Source: Microbacterium saperdae (GTDB lineage: Bacteria > Actinomycetota > Actinomycetes > Actinomycetales > Microbacteriaceae). From it: a DNA stretch of 64,000 nt. The stretch spans positions 1,240,001 through 1,304,000 of the forward strand of contig NZ_VFOX01000001.1 in assembly GCF_006716345.1 (NCBI RefSeq), written 5' to 3'. Shown in pieces: positions 40,941 through 50,135 of this stretch (position 1 is its first letter; each line of letters opens with the position of its first letter). Both the position numbers and the translations under genes were made by a program. The notes under the pieces were generated by a model that was not told the DNA's origin, did no database searches, and worked only from the letters and a program-made list of their open reading frames with translations.

Positions 40941-42524
40941 ATGAACGGCACACGTAAACGAACGGTCGTTGCCGCGCTCGGCATCATCTTGTCCGCGTCG
41001 CTCTTCGCAGGCTGCGCCACGGGAGCCACCGAACAAGACGGAGACGCGGAGCAGACGCTCGTCATCGGTTCGCAGATGGCGACGATCTCCAACCTCGACA
41101 CCACTCGCGCCACCAGCGGCGGCTACGAGAACCAGAGGCTCATCGCCCACATGATGTACGAAGGTCTGACCAAGCGCGACGTCTCGGATCCCGACGTCCC
41201 TGCGGGAGTGGCGCCGGCGCTGGCGGAGTCCTGGACCGTGGCTGACGACGGGCTCACCTACACCTTCTTCCTTCGCGAGCAGGTGACGTTCCACGACGGA
41301 ACACCCTGGGATGCCGACGCGGCGGTGTACAACTTCGATCGTTATCTCAACGAGGACAACCCGAACTACGATCCCGCGCTTCTGTCCTGGTTCGATCCTG
41401 GTGCCTACATCGAGTCGGTGGAGAAAGTCGATGACATGACCATAGCGCTGCACCTTCACACCCCATACGCTTATCTGCTCGAGGATCTGTACAGCGTCTA
41501 CTTCGGCAGTCCTGCGGTGCTCGAGAAGTCCGGCGGCAAGGGGATGGCGGAGAATCCGACCGGGACAGGGCCGTTCAAGTTCGAGGAGCAGAGCAGCCCG
41601 ACGGAGATCTCCTTCGTCAAGAACGACGACTGGTGGGGCGAGGGGCCGAAGCTCGATCGAATCATCGTGAAGCTGATTCCCGATCCGTCCGCCCGAACGG
41701 CGGCGCTGCGAAGCGGGACGGTGGACTGGATCGAGGGCGCTCAGCCCGACGACCTTGCGAGTCTGAAAGACGCTGGGTTCACCGTCACCTCCAAGGAGTT
41801 CGATTGGGAGTGGTCGTGGCAGCTCTTCGTCGATCGCCCACCGTTCGACGATGTGCGAGTGCGGGAGGCGCTGAACTTCGCGATCGACCGTGAGACGATC
41901 GCGACCACGCTGCTCGCCGGCACCGCAGTGCCTGCCCAGCAGATCCTGTCGAGTGCGAGCCGCTTCTATGACTCGGCCAACGACACGTACGAGTACGACC
42001 CGGAGAAGGCAAGGAAGTTGCTTGATGACGCAGGATATGCGGACGGCCTCGACATCACCGTCGGCTATGTCAGCGCGGGCTCTGGCGCGATGCAGCCCAA
42101 GGCGATGAACGAGGCGATCCAGGCACAGCTGGCCGAGGTCGGAATCAATGTCACGCTGCAGCCGCTCGACTTCGGTGCGTTCTACGGAGCGCTCGCAGGA
42201 AAGGACGTCGACTGGAATGCGGCGAACGGCGCGCTCAACCTCGAGCGACCCGGAACGTGGGGCTGGCTGTTCCTCTGCGGCCAGAGCTGGTACGGGTACT
42301 GCAACCCGGAGGTGGATACCCTGCTGCAGCAGGCGGCGAGCACTCCGGACGATGACGCGCGGACTGCAAAGGTGACCGAGGCGACGGCCCTCCTCACAGA
42401 GGACGCCGCGTGGCTCTCTGTCGTAGGCGACACGGCACCGAGGGCGATGGCCTCGTCGGTGAAGGGCTTCGAGCAGCCGATGAGCTGGGCGCTCGACTTC
42501 GCCGGAGTCTACATAGAGGAGTGA
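40941..42524 (+). CDS. Substrate-binding lipoprotein, SBP_bac_5 family
   Basis: 527 residues from ATG 40941 (AAGGA upstream; the GTG at 40926 is in the overlap only). A lipoprotein signal with lipobox LFAGC ends at Cys23 or so; mature protein then shows LAESWTVADDGLTYTFFLRE, VTFHDGTPWDADAAVYNFDR, NPTGTGPFKFEEQ and VREALNFAIDRETIA, all SBP_bac_5 hallmarks. These proteins bind oligopeptides, nickel or other cationic and peptidic ligands. It delivers the island substrate to the coupled ABC importer. Confidence 0.93.
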   Translation: MNGTRKRTVVAALGIILSASLFAGCATGATEQDGDAEQTLVIGSQMATISNLDTTRATSGGYENQRLIAHMMYEGLTKRDVSDPDVPAGVAPALAESWTVADDGLTYTFFLREQVTFHDGTPWDADAAVYNFDRYLNEDNPNYDPALLSWFDPGAYIESVEKVDDMTIALHLHTPYAYLLEDLYSVYFGSPAVLEKSGGKGMAENPTGTGPFKFEEQSSPTEISFVKNDDWWGEGPKLDRIIVKLIPDPSARTAALRSGTVDWIEGAQPDDLASLKDAGFTVTSKEFDWEWSWQLFVDRPPFDDVRVREALNFAIDRETIATTLLAGTAVPAQQILSSASRFYDSANDTYEYDPEKARKLLDDAGYADGLDITVGYVSAGSGAMQPKAMNEAIQAQLAEVGINVTLQPLDFGAFYGALAGKDVDWNAANGALNLERPGTWGWLFLCGQSWYGYCNPEVDTLLQQAASTPDDDARTAKVTEATALLTEDAAWLSVVGDTAPRAMASSVKGFEQPMSWALDFAGVYIEE

Positions 42525-42620
42525 CCCGCTCGGGCTCTTCGCTCTCGGGTGGCACATCCACGGCCGAGAGCGAAGAGCTCGGCGAGCACCAGGACTTCTT
42601 CATCAAGAGAAAGAGTATGT

Positions 42621-43877
42621 GTGAACCCTCCTCCACCTGCCCCGCAGCCTTCGATTGGTGCACTCTCCGGGGTCGTCGTCGCTGACTTCAGCCGTGTGCT
42701 CGCCGGGCCATACTGCACCATGCTGCTGGCGGACATGGGGGCCACCGTGGTCAAGGTGGAGTCTCCGCGCGGTGACGACACGCGCCGGTGGATGCCTCCG
42801 GACAGAGGAGGAGAAGCCTCCTACTATCTTTCGGTGAACCGTAACAAGTTCTCGGTCGTCCTGGACCTCACTGATCCTGCTGACAGGCAAGCCGCCATAC
42901 AACTGGCCGATCGCGCGGACATTCTCATCGAGAACTTCCGTCCGGGAAGCATGGACAAATACGGACTCGGTTACGAAGCCCTCAGACGGACTCGTCCTGA
43001 CCTGGTATACGCATCCGTCACAGGCTTTGGTGCGGCGGGAGGCGCAGCGCTTGGGGGATACGACCTGCTGGCACAGGCGCTCTCCGGGTTCATGAGCGTC
43101 ACGGGGCCGGAGGACGGAGATCCTCATCGCGCCGGCGTCGCGGTGTTCGACGTCATCACCGGTCTGCATGCCGCGATAGGAGTGCTCGCAGCACTGCGCC
43201 ACCGGGACCTGACCGGGCAGGGGCAGCGAATCGAGGTGAACCTGCTGTCCTCGGCTCTTTCGGGGATGGTCAACCAGACCGCCGCGTGGGTCACTGCCGG
43301 GGTGGAGCCGGGACGCACCGGCAACGAGCATCCGAGCCTCTACCCCTATGAGCCGATGCAGACAGGGGACGGCGCATTGGTCCTGGCGGTTGGCAACGAC
43401 GCTCAGTTCGTCAAGCTCTGCGATGTCCTCTGTCTTCATGACGCGGCTCGTGACCCTCGATATGCCACCGTTCGAGATCGTAACCAGCACCGTGTGGCCC
43501 TCCGTGCGGCCATCACAGAGCGCCTGGCGGCTCGAACCGCACACGAGTGGTTCGACATCTTGTCTGTGGAGGGGATTCCCTGCGCGCCGATACTCTCGAT
43601 CGCGGAAGGCATCGCCTTCGCGGAACGGCTCGGTCTCGATCCCGTGGCGTGGACGGGACAGGGACCGCGGAGGATGCCGACTGTGCGTCATCCCATTGAT
43701 TTCAGCGCTACCCCCGCCACACACCTCACCTCACCGCCTGAGCTGGGGCAGGATGACGCCCGGGTGCGAGCGTGGCTCCGCGAGGGAGGAGATCTCCGTT
43801 CGCCAGACGGGGCGGCAGTCATCTCACCGATCGTCACGGAACCCACGGAGGGGCACGATGAATCATCTGGCAGCTGA
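42621..43877 (+). CDS. Family III CoA-transferase (CaiB/BaiF)
   Basis: 418 residues from GTG 42621. The start IGALSGVVVADFSRVLAGPY with CTMLLADMGATVVKVESPRG, NRNKFSVVLDL, ENFRPGSMDKYGLGYEAL and the active Asp in GGYDLLAQALSGFMSV are diagnostic. These enzymes move CoA between carboxylic acids. It opens the degradation part of the operon and probably activates the acid released from the substrate using an acyl-CoA donor. The following acyl-CoA dehydrogenase starts inside its last codons. Confidence 0.92.
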   Translation: MNPPPPAPQPSIGALSGVVVADFSRVLAGPYCTMLLADMGATVVKVESPRGDDTRRWMPPDRGGEASYYLSVNRNKFSVVLDLTDPADRQAAIQLADRADILIENFRPGSMDKYGLGYEALRRTRPDLVYASVTGFGAAGGAALGGYDLLAQALSGFMSVTGPEDGDPHRAGVAVFDVITGLHAAIGVLAALRHRDLTGQGQRIEVNLLSSALSGMVNQTAAWVTAGVEPGRTGNEHPSLYPYEPMQTGDGALVLAVGNDAQFVKLCDVLCLHDAARDPRYATVRDRNQHRVALRAAITERLAARTAHEWFDILSVEGIPCAPILSIAEGIAFAERLGLDPVAWTGQGPRRMPTVRHPIDFSATPATHLTSPPELGQDDARVRAWLREGGDLRSPDGAAVISPIVTEPTEGHDESSGS

Positions 43878-45054
43878 TCGTTACCGGAGCTATTACCTGT
43901 TGGACGACACATTGGGGGCGCAGGAGCGGGACGTAGCCTCCCGCGTCCGAGCTTTCGTCGATCGCGACCTTCTGCCCGTCATCAACGAGTACTGGGAGCG
44001 GGCCGAGTTCCCTCACCAGCTCGTCCCCCTGCTCGCCGATCTGGATGTTGCAGGCGGTGCGATCGAGGGATACGGATGTCCGAGGCTCACACGGCTCGGT
44101 GTAGGAATCGTCGCGCGGGAGCTCAGCCGCGGCGATGGCTCGATGAACACCTTCCTCGCCGTCCACTCGGGGCTGACCATGGGATCCATCAGCATGCTCG
44201 GTGATGAGGAGCAGAAGAGCCGATGGCTGCCGGATATGGCCCGTCTTCGCAAGATCGGAGCCTTCGCTCTCACGGAGCCGGAGCACGGCTCGGACTCCGT
44301 GGCGCTGGAGACCAGTGCTCGTCGCGAAGGTGACTTCTATATCCTCAACGGGCGGAAGCGCTGGATCGGCAACGCGAGTTTCGCTGACATCGTTGTCATC
44401 TGGGCGCGCGACGAGGACGACGGCCATGTGAAGGGATTCGTCCTTGAGAAGCACGACGACGGTACCTTCCCGAGCGGCTATGAGACCACGGTAATCACCG
44501 GCAAGATAGGCAAAAGAGCGGTGCTCCAGCCCGATGTCGTCCTGAAAGACCTGCGTATCCCCGTCGGGAATCGTCTCGCGCACGCAGAAACGTTCCGCGA
44601 CGTGTCACGAGTGCTTGCGACGACGCGCAGCGGCGCGGCCTGGGAGGCGCTGGGACATGCGACTGCCGCCTATGAGATCGCCCTCGCCTATGCGGGGGAG
44701 CGCTCACAGTTCGGGCGTCCGATCGCCTCGTTCCAACTCGTCCAGCACCGGCTCGCGAACATGCTGTCCGAGCTCACCGCAATGGAGCTGATCTGCTTCC
44801 GGCTGGCCGACCTCTCCGGTCGAGGTCAGATGACCAGTGCCATGGCGTCGCTCGCCAAGATGCACACGGCACAGAAAGGACGGTGGATCTGCTCGACAGC
44901 TCGCGACATCCTGGGCGGCAATGGACTTCTCCTCGAGAACCATGTCGCTCGCCATCTGACCGACATGGAGGTCGTCCACACCTATGAGGGAACCGACAGC
45001 ATCCAGGCGCTCATCGTCGGGCGCGACATCACCGGCGTCTCGGCGTTCGCATAG
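43858..45054 (+). CDS. Acyl-CoA dehydrogenase (glutaryl-CoA dehydrogenase-like) 1
   Basis: 398 residues from ATG 43858, behind GGAGGGG and overlapping the CoA-transferase by 20 bases. Family blocks: AFALTEPEHGSDSVALET, ILNGRKRWIGNASFADIVV, ERSQFGRPIASFQLVQHRLA, DILGGNGLLLENHVARHL, and the C-terminal VVHTYEGTDSIQALIVGRDI, with the catalytic Glu in the TYEGTxxI motif. It resembles the glutaryl-CoA dehydrogenase branch. FAD-dependent alpha,beta-desaturation of an acyl-CoA is the expected reaction. Confidence 0.92.
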   Translation: MNHLAADRYRSYYLLDDTLGAQERDVASRVRAFVDRDLLPVINEYWERAEFPHQLVPLLADLDVAGGAIEGYGCPRLTRLGVGIVARELSRGDGSMNTFLAVHSGLTMGSISMLGDEEQKSRWLPDMARLRKIGAFALTEPEHGSDSVALETSARREGDFYILNGRKRWIGNASFADIVVIWARDEDDGHVKGFVLEKHDDGTFPSGYETTVITGKIGKRAVLQPDVVLKDLRIPVGNRLAHAETFRDVSRVLATTRSGAAWEALGHATAAYEIALAYAGERSQFGRPIASFQLVQHRLANMLSELTAMELICFRLADLSGRGQMTSAMASLAKMHTAQKGRWICSTARDILGGNGLLLENHVARHLTDMEVVHTYEGTDSIQALIVGRDITGVSAFA

Positions 45055-45069
45055 ATCGGAGCGATAGTC

Positions 45070-45870
45070 ATGGAATCCAGTGGGGTGAAGCCGTCGCGGA
45101 GGTTCGGCAGCCAGATCGCTGTGGTCACCGGTGCAGCCGGGGGCATCGGTCATGCGACGGCGTTGAGACTCGCTCGTGAGGGGGCGACGTCCGTGATCAT
45201 CGACCTCGACGCACAGCGCACCGAGGCTGCGGTGGCAGCGATCGGTGCGGACCTCGAGGTCGCGGACTCCGGCGGAGGGGCGTTCGGGATCGCTTGCGAT
45301 GTGTCAGACAGCAGCGCCGTCGAACACACGTTCGCCGAGATCGTCGCCCGTTTCGGCGGGATAGACGTCCTCGTGAACAACGCCGGGATCACACGAGACA
45401 ACCTGCTGTTCAAGCTGGAGCGACCCGACTGGGACGCGGTGATGACGACGAACCTGACAAGCGTCTACCTCTGCTGTCGCGCAGCACAGAGTTCGATGGT
45501 CGACCGCGGTCGAGGGCGTATCGTCAACGTCAGCTCGCGCTCGGCTTTGGGCAACCGCGGGCAGGCCAACTATGCGGCCGCGAAGGCAGGCGTGCAAGGG
45601 CTGACGGCGACCCTGGCCATCGAGCTCGGCCCCTTCGGGATCACCGTGAACGCGGTCGCGCCCGGCTATATCGCGACGGGAATGACCGCGTCCACTGCCC
45701 GCCGAGTGGGTTTGTCGGCCGAGGAGCATATGGCGATCGCTGCCGAACGCACGCCGTTGCGTCGCGTCGGGGTTCCCGACGACATCGCCTCGGTCATCGT
45801 CTTCTTCGCGAGTGACGATGCCGGCTATGTGTCCGGTCAGACCCTTTACGTCAACGGGGGAGCTCGCTGA
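45070..45870 (+). CDS. Short-chain dehydrogenase (FabG-like)
   Basis: 266 residues. NAD(P) motif TGAAGGIGHATA, NNAG in VLVNNAGITRDNLLF, catalytic Ser in NVSSRSALG, YxxxK in ANYAAAKAG, and the C-terminal GYVSGQTLYVNGGAR. In this operon it most likely oxidises the 3-hydroxyacyl-CoA to 3-ketoacyl-CoA before the thiolase. It touches the thiolase start (TGATG). Confidence 0.93.
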   Translation: MESSGVKPSRRFGSQIAVVTGAAGGIGHATALRLAREGATSVIIDLDAQRTEAAVAAIGADLEVADSGGGAFGIACDVSDSSAVEHTFAEIVARFGGIDVLVNNAGITRDNLLFKLERPDWDAVMTTNLTSVYLCCRAAQSSMVDRGRGRIVNVSSRSALGNRGQANYAAAKAGVQGLTATLAIELGPFGITVNAVAPGYIATGMTASTARRVGLSAEEHMAIAAERTPLRRVGVPDDIASVIVFFASDDAGYVSGQTLYVNGGAR

Positions 45871-47045
45871 TGGTGGCGTTTCTGGTGGGTGGCGTGCGCA
45901 CACCCGTCGGGCGATACGGCGGGGTGTTGTCGGGCGTGCGGACGGACGACCTTGCGGCCGTGGTCCTCGCTGAGGTCGTCCGCCGGGCGGGACTCGATGC
46001 GGCGCATGTCGATGAGGTCATCCTCGGCTGCACGAATCAGGCGGGGGAGGATAACCGGAACGTTGCACGGATGGCTGTGCTCCTCGCGGGCTATCCCGTC
46101 GATGTGCCCGCCATCACGGTGAATCGTCTGTGTGCGTCTGGCCTGTCGGCGATAATCTCTGCCGCGCAGATGGTGGAATGCGGGGCGGCCGACATCGTCG
46201 TCGCGGGCGGGGTCGAGTCGATGTCGCGTGCGCCGTGGGTCCTGGCGAAGCCGGAGAAGCCGTTCTCCAAGCCGGGAGAGATCGCGGAGACCTCGATCGG
46301 ATCACGGTTCGTCAATCCTCGTCATCAGCCCGAGTCGACGATGTCGATGCCGGAGACGGCCGAGGCCGTCGCCCGGCTCGATGGCATAACCAGAGAGGAT
46401 GCGGATTCGTTCGCTCTGCTTTCGCACCGTCGAGCAGTTACCGCGATCGACGAGGGACGACTGGATGCCGAGATCGTTCCGGTGCAGACTCCGACCTGTG
46501 TCGTCACTCGTGACGAAGGTCCGCGGCGAGACACCAGCATGGAGAGACTCGGATCACTCCGCCCCGTCGTCTCTGCCGATGGGGTGGTCACCGCGGGCAA
46601 CGCGAGCTCTCTCAACGACGGCGCATCGGCGATTCTGGTGGTCAGCGAACGGGCGATCCGGCGCTTCGGCCTTCAGCCGCGCGCCCGCGTCGTTGCCGGG
46701 GCCGCAGCCGGAGTCGAGCCCCGCTTCATGGGACTGGGGCCCGTCCCGGCGACCGAGAAGGTGCTGCACCGGAGCGGATGGTCCATGGGCGGCATTGACG
46801 CCGTCGAGCTGAACGAAGCCTTCGCGACACAGTCCCTCGCCTGCCTTCGCAGGCTGGCCATCGACCCAGGCATCGTGAACACGGATGGCGGCGCGATCGC
46901 CTTGGGGCATCCTCTCGGGTCTTCCGGGGCGCGGATCACCATCACCCTTCTGGGGCGGATGGAGCGCGCTGATGCCCGGCGCGGCCTTGCCACACTCTGT
47001 GTCGGCGTCGGACAGGGCGTCGCCCTCCTCGTTGAGGCGCCATGA
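45870..47045 (+). CDS. Thiolase (acetyl-CoA acetyltransferase family)
   Basis: 391 residues. The acyl-carrying Cys is in VNRLCASGLSAI, followed by GGVESMSRAPWV, the His-containing NEAFA and GHPLGSSGAR, and the last motif LCVGVGQGVALLVE. It cleaves a 3-ketoacyl-CoA into acetyl-CoA and a shortened acyl-CoA. It overlaps the MaoC gene by four bases. Confidence 0.95.
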   Translation: MVAFLVGGVRTPVGRYGGVLSGVRTDDLAAVVLAEVVRRAGLDAAHVDEVILGCTNQAGEDNRNVARMAVLLAGYPVDVPAITVNRLCASGLSAIISAAQMVECGAADIVVAGGVESMSRAPWVLAKPEKPFSKPGEIAETSIGSRFVNPRHQPESTMSMPETAEAVARLDGITREDADSFALLSHRRAVTAIDEGRLDAEIVPVQTPTCVVTRDEGPRRDTSMERLGSLRPVVSADGVVTAGNASSLNDGASAILVVSERAIRRFGLQPRARVVAGAAAGVEPRFMGLGPVPATEKVLHRSGWSMGGIDAVELNEAFATQSLACLRRLAIDPGIVNTDGGAIALGHPLGSSGARITITLLGRMERADARRGLATLCVGVGQGVALLVEAP

Positions 47046-47515
47046 GCGTGCGCATGATCGACGGAGTCCGCGAGCTGCGCACCCTCGTGGGAAGCGAACT
47101 CGGCGTCAGCCCTTGGCTGGAGGTAGCTCAGGATCGGGTGGACGCGTTCGCGGACATCACCGAGGACCGGCAGTGGATCCACGTCGACCCTGAAATGGCA
47201 GCGGACGGGCCGTTCGGGGGGACGGTGGCGCACGGTTACCTGACCCTCGCGCTGCTCCCCACGCTCGCTGCGAGAACCTATCGTGTCGACGACATCTCCG
47301 CCGTGGTGAACTATGGGCTCGAGAGAGTGCGCTTCCCCAGGCCGATCCGTGTGGGAGAGCACATCCGCGATCGAATCACTCTGGCCTCGATGGGCGAGTT
47401 CCGGGCGGGTGCGCGTCTCGTGATCGACCACTACGTGGAAGTGCGCGGTTCGACTTCACCAGCTTGCGTGGCACAGACCGTGTCCCTTTTGGCATCTGCG
47501 GGCGGAGACTCATGA
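47042..47515 (+). CDS. MaoC-like enoyl-CoA hydratase
   Basis: 157 residues of the single hot-dog fold, with the hydratase motif QDRVDAFADITEDRQWIHVDPEMA (Asp/His pair) and the nearby GGTVAHGYLTLALLP. It hydrates enoyl-CoA to the 3-hydroxyacyl-CoA, the step between the acyl-CoA dehydrogenases and the SDR. ATGA overlap with both neighbours. Confidence 0.92.
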   Translation: MSVRMIDGVRELRTLVGSELGVSPWLEVAQDRVDAFADITEDRQWIHVDPEMAADGPFGGTVAHGYLTLALLPTLAARTYRVDDISAVVNYGLERVRFPRPIRVGEHIRDRITLASMGEFRAGARLVIDHYVEVRGSTSPACVAQTVSLLASAGGDS

Positions 47516-48669
47516 CAACCACCATCGATACGCTCCTCGACCTGGAGAGCCGGTTGACCCCGGCCGAGATCATGTGGCGCGAGGTCGCGCGCACTCTCGT
47601 GGACGAGCACATCCGTCCTGTCATCGACGACGATTTCGAAGCGCAACGCTTTCGCCCGGAGATTCTCCGTGCTCTCGGCCGCACGGGTTTGCTCTCGCTC
47701 CCGATCGCTTCGAGGGATGACGGCGAGACAGTTGGATACGGTCTTGCCTGCATGGAACTCGAAGCCGGAGACTCGTCCTATCGCACGCTCCTCTCGGTGC
47801 AGAGCTCCCTCGCCATGACGTCGATCGACTCGTACGGCAGCGAGGAGCAGAAGGACAGGTGGCTGCCGGCGATGGCCGCGGGGGAGGCGCTGGGGTGCTT
47901 CGCGTTGACCGAACCTCACAGCGGCAGCGATCCGGGAGGGATGACGACTTCCGCGACGAGACGGGGGGACGACTGGGTGCTCTCGGGCGCCAAGCGCTGG
48001 ATCGGATTGGCGAACCACGCGGACGTGGCGGTGGTGTGGGCGCGGGCGGAGGACGGCGTTCGGGGTTTCCTGGTCGACACCGCGAGCCGGGGTTTCAGTG
48101 CCGTCCCGATCGGCGGGAAGCTGTCGTTGCGAGCGTCGGTGCAGTGCGACGTGACCTTCGACGACGTCGTCGTTCCGTCTTCGGCGGCACTTCCCGGCGC
48201 CGAGGGCCTGGGAACCGCACTGGCCTGCCTCGTGAATGCGCGGTACGGGATCGCGTGGGGGGTGATGGGGGCCGCCCGGAGCAGCTTCGAGTCCGCTCTC
48301 GACCTCTCGCGGCGGAGACGGGCGTTCGGTGAGCCGCTCGCGCGCAGGCAGCTGGTCCAGGCGAAGCTAGCAGACATGTTCACCGACTATCAGCGCGGTG
48401 TCCTGGTGGCTCTGCACCTCGGGCGGCTCAAGGCCGAGAAGAGACTCAGCGCAGCGCAGGTCAGCACCGGAAAGCTCGGCAACGTCCGTCTCGCGCAGCG
48501 AATCGTGCGGACCGCGCGCGGCGTCTTGGGAGGGGACGGAGTGACCTCTGCCTTCCCCGTCATGCGACACATGGCCAATCTCGAGGCCGTCTCCACCTAC
48601 GAGGGCACGGAGGAGATTCATCAGTTGATCATCGGGCGCACGTTGACGGCCGAGAACGCGATCCGGTAG
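47512..48669 (+). CDS. Acyl-CoA dehydrogenase (glutaryl-CoA dehydrogenase-like) 2
   Basis: 385 residues from ATG 47512 (overlap with MaoC). Motifs ALTEPHSGSDPGGMTTSATR, LSGAKRWIGLANHADVAVVW, RRAFGEPLARRQLVQAKLAD, GVLGGDGVTSAFPVMRH and the end AVSTYEGTEEIHQLIIGRTL. It is only distantly similar to the first acyl-CoA dehydrogenase, so the two probably act on different chain lengths or branches. It ends the island: 37402-48669 is one coupled unit, and the next supported gene is on the other strand. Confidence 0.92.
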   Translation: MTTTIDTLLDLESRLTPAEIMWREVARTLVDEHIRPVIDDDFEAQRFRPEILRALGRTGLLSLPIASRDDGETVGYGLACMELEAGDSSYRTLLSVQSSLAMTSIDSYGSEEQKDRWLPAMAAGEALGCFALTEPHSGSDPGGMTTSATRRGDDWVLSGAKRWIGLANHADVAVVWARAEDGVRGFLVDTASRGFSAVPIGGKLSLRASVQCDVTFDDVVVPSSAALPGAEGLGTALACLVNARYGIAWGVMGAARSSFESALDLSRRRRAFGEPLARRQLVQAKLADMFTDYQRGVLVALHLGRLKAEKRLSAAQVSTGKLGNVRLAQRIVRTARGVLGGDGVTSAFPVMRHMANLEAVSTYEGTEEIHQLIIGRTLTAENAIR

Positions 48670-48965
48670 CCGCTTGTCGCCGACGGACCCCCGGCGAGCG
48701 TGGATACGACGACCGCCACCGCGGTGCACCAGCGCGATCGTCAGTTCCACGCACGGGGGTGGCAACGACGACGGAGACGAGCCCACTGAAGCACCGTCGT
48801 GGTCTGCGCTGTTCGCTGGTCAGGGGGCAGCTCTGTCCCCGGCACGAGCGCTGAGAGTACGTTGGCTAGCGTGGACACGTGGATCTGTGGGTGGGGCTCT
48901 CATCTGTGTCCGGCGTGGGGCTCGAGGGTGCGGTTGGAAGTGAGAGCGCCGCTCTGCCGCGTCCC
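48670..48965. other. 296 bases between the beta-oxidation operon and the MFS gene
   Basis: No gene is supported. A short GC-rich inverted repeat (TCGCCG ... CGGCGA, just after 48676) might terminate the operon, but it is weak. This convergent gap is the probable right border of the F420 island. Confidence 0.4.
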
Positions 48966-50135
48966 TCACCCTCGGCTGGTGCCGTGGTGCTGTGTCGGTC
49001 GAGTGATGGCCAGGCTGGTGATGAGCGCGAGGACTGCGAGTGTGAGCGCGACCCAGGGTGTCTGGGCCACGCCAGTCGTCTCGACGAGCATTCCACCAGC
49101 CCAGGATGCCAGCGCAATCCCGCCGTTGAATGCTGCGATGTTCAGGCCGCTGGCAGCTTTTTCCGCGCCCGGGCCTCGACTGCTTGCCAGTGCGACAGCA
49201 TGTGTCTGCACGGGCGGAGAGATAAGGAACGCGAACACGCCCCACACCGCGATGACGATGGCGATGCCGACCGAACTGGAGGAGGTCAGGAGCAGGCTGA
49301 GAAAAGCCACGATCAGCCCGGCTAGTGCGATGCGGATGACGCGGACGGTGCCGATGCGGTCGGCGAGTGCACCGCCGGCAAGGTTCCCGATGACCGTGGC
49401 GCCGCCGAAGAGGAACAGTGCCAGAGCCACTCCTGTGGTGGTGTAACCGGCAGGCCCGGTCAGGAGGGGTTCGAGGTAGGTGAACACCGCGAAGGTTGCG
49501 CCGAAACCGAGGCCGGTGACGAGGTAGGTCATGGCGACAGGACGGTCCTTTAGCAAGGCCAGTTGCTCGCGCAGGCTCACTGATTCTCCGGTTCGAGTGG
49601 AAGGGATGAGCAGCGCGATGGCGAGCGCTGCGATTCCGCCGAGCGCGGCGACGATGACGAAGGTGGTGCGCCAGCCGACGGCGTTGCCGATGATGGTGCC
49701 CAGGGGAACCCCGATGACCATTGCGACGGTCAGACCGAGGAACATCAAGGATATGGCTCTGGCTGCTTTGTCTTTTGGGACGATCGCTGCGGCTGCTGGT
49801 GCGCCCAGGGCGAAGACAGTGCCGTGGGCGGCGCCCGCGAGGACGCGGCCGATCAGGAGTCCGGTGAATCCTCCGGCGGTGGCGACGAGCACGTTCCCGG
49901 CGGCGAAGGCGATCATGAGCGCGACCAGCGCCCATCGAGAGTCGTAGCGGCTGAGCCAGCTCGTCAGCAGCGGGGAAAGTGCTGTGATCGCGAGCGCATA
50001 GAAGGTCACCAGCAGACCAGCGGTGCCGATGCTCACGTCGGTCTCTGCGGCGATGGTGGGCAGCAGGCCGACGAGGACGAACTCGCTGATACCGATCGCG
50101 AACGCCGCGACGGTGAGGGAGAGCAGCCTGATCAC
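48966..50135 (-). CDS. DHA1-family MFS efflux transporter
   Basis: 389 residues, GTG start at 50135 overlapping the isochorismatase stop. Twelve membrane segments with the start AAFAIGISEFVLVGLLPTIA, the AraJ/Cmx-like pattern, and the loop SWLSRYDSRWALVALM. Likely an exporter of small molecules or drugs. It ends the minus-strand unit headed by the GlcG/HbpS-like gene, next to an IclR regulator. Confidence 0.85.
   Translation of the reverse strand: MIRLLSLTVAAFAIGISEFVLVGLLPTIAAETDVSIGTAGLLVTFYALAITALSPLLTSWLSRYDSRWALVALMIAFAAGNVLVATAGGFTGLLIGRVLAGAAHGTVFALGAPAAAAIVPKDKAARAISLMFLGLTVAMVIGVPLGTIIGNAVGWRTTFVIVAALGGIAALAIALLIPSTRTGESVSLREQLALLKDRPVAMTYLVTGLGFGATFAVFTYLEPLLTGPAGYTTTGVALALFLFGGATVIGNLAGGALADRIGTVRVIRIALAGLIVAFLSLLLTSSSSVGIAIVIAVWGVFAFLISPPVQTHAVALASSRGPGAEKAASGLNIAAFNGGIALASWAGGMLVETTGVAQTPWVALTLAVLALITSLAITRPTQHHGTSRG

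Noticed and set aside
40872..42557. 561-residue minus frame opposite the substrate-binding lipoprotein
   Set aside because: The plus-strand gene has a lipobox and SBP_bac_5 motifs and is operon-coupled; the minus frame has none.
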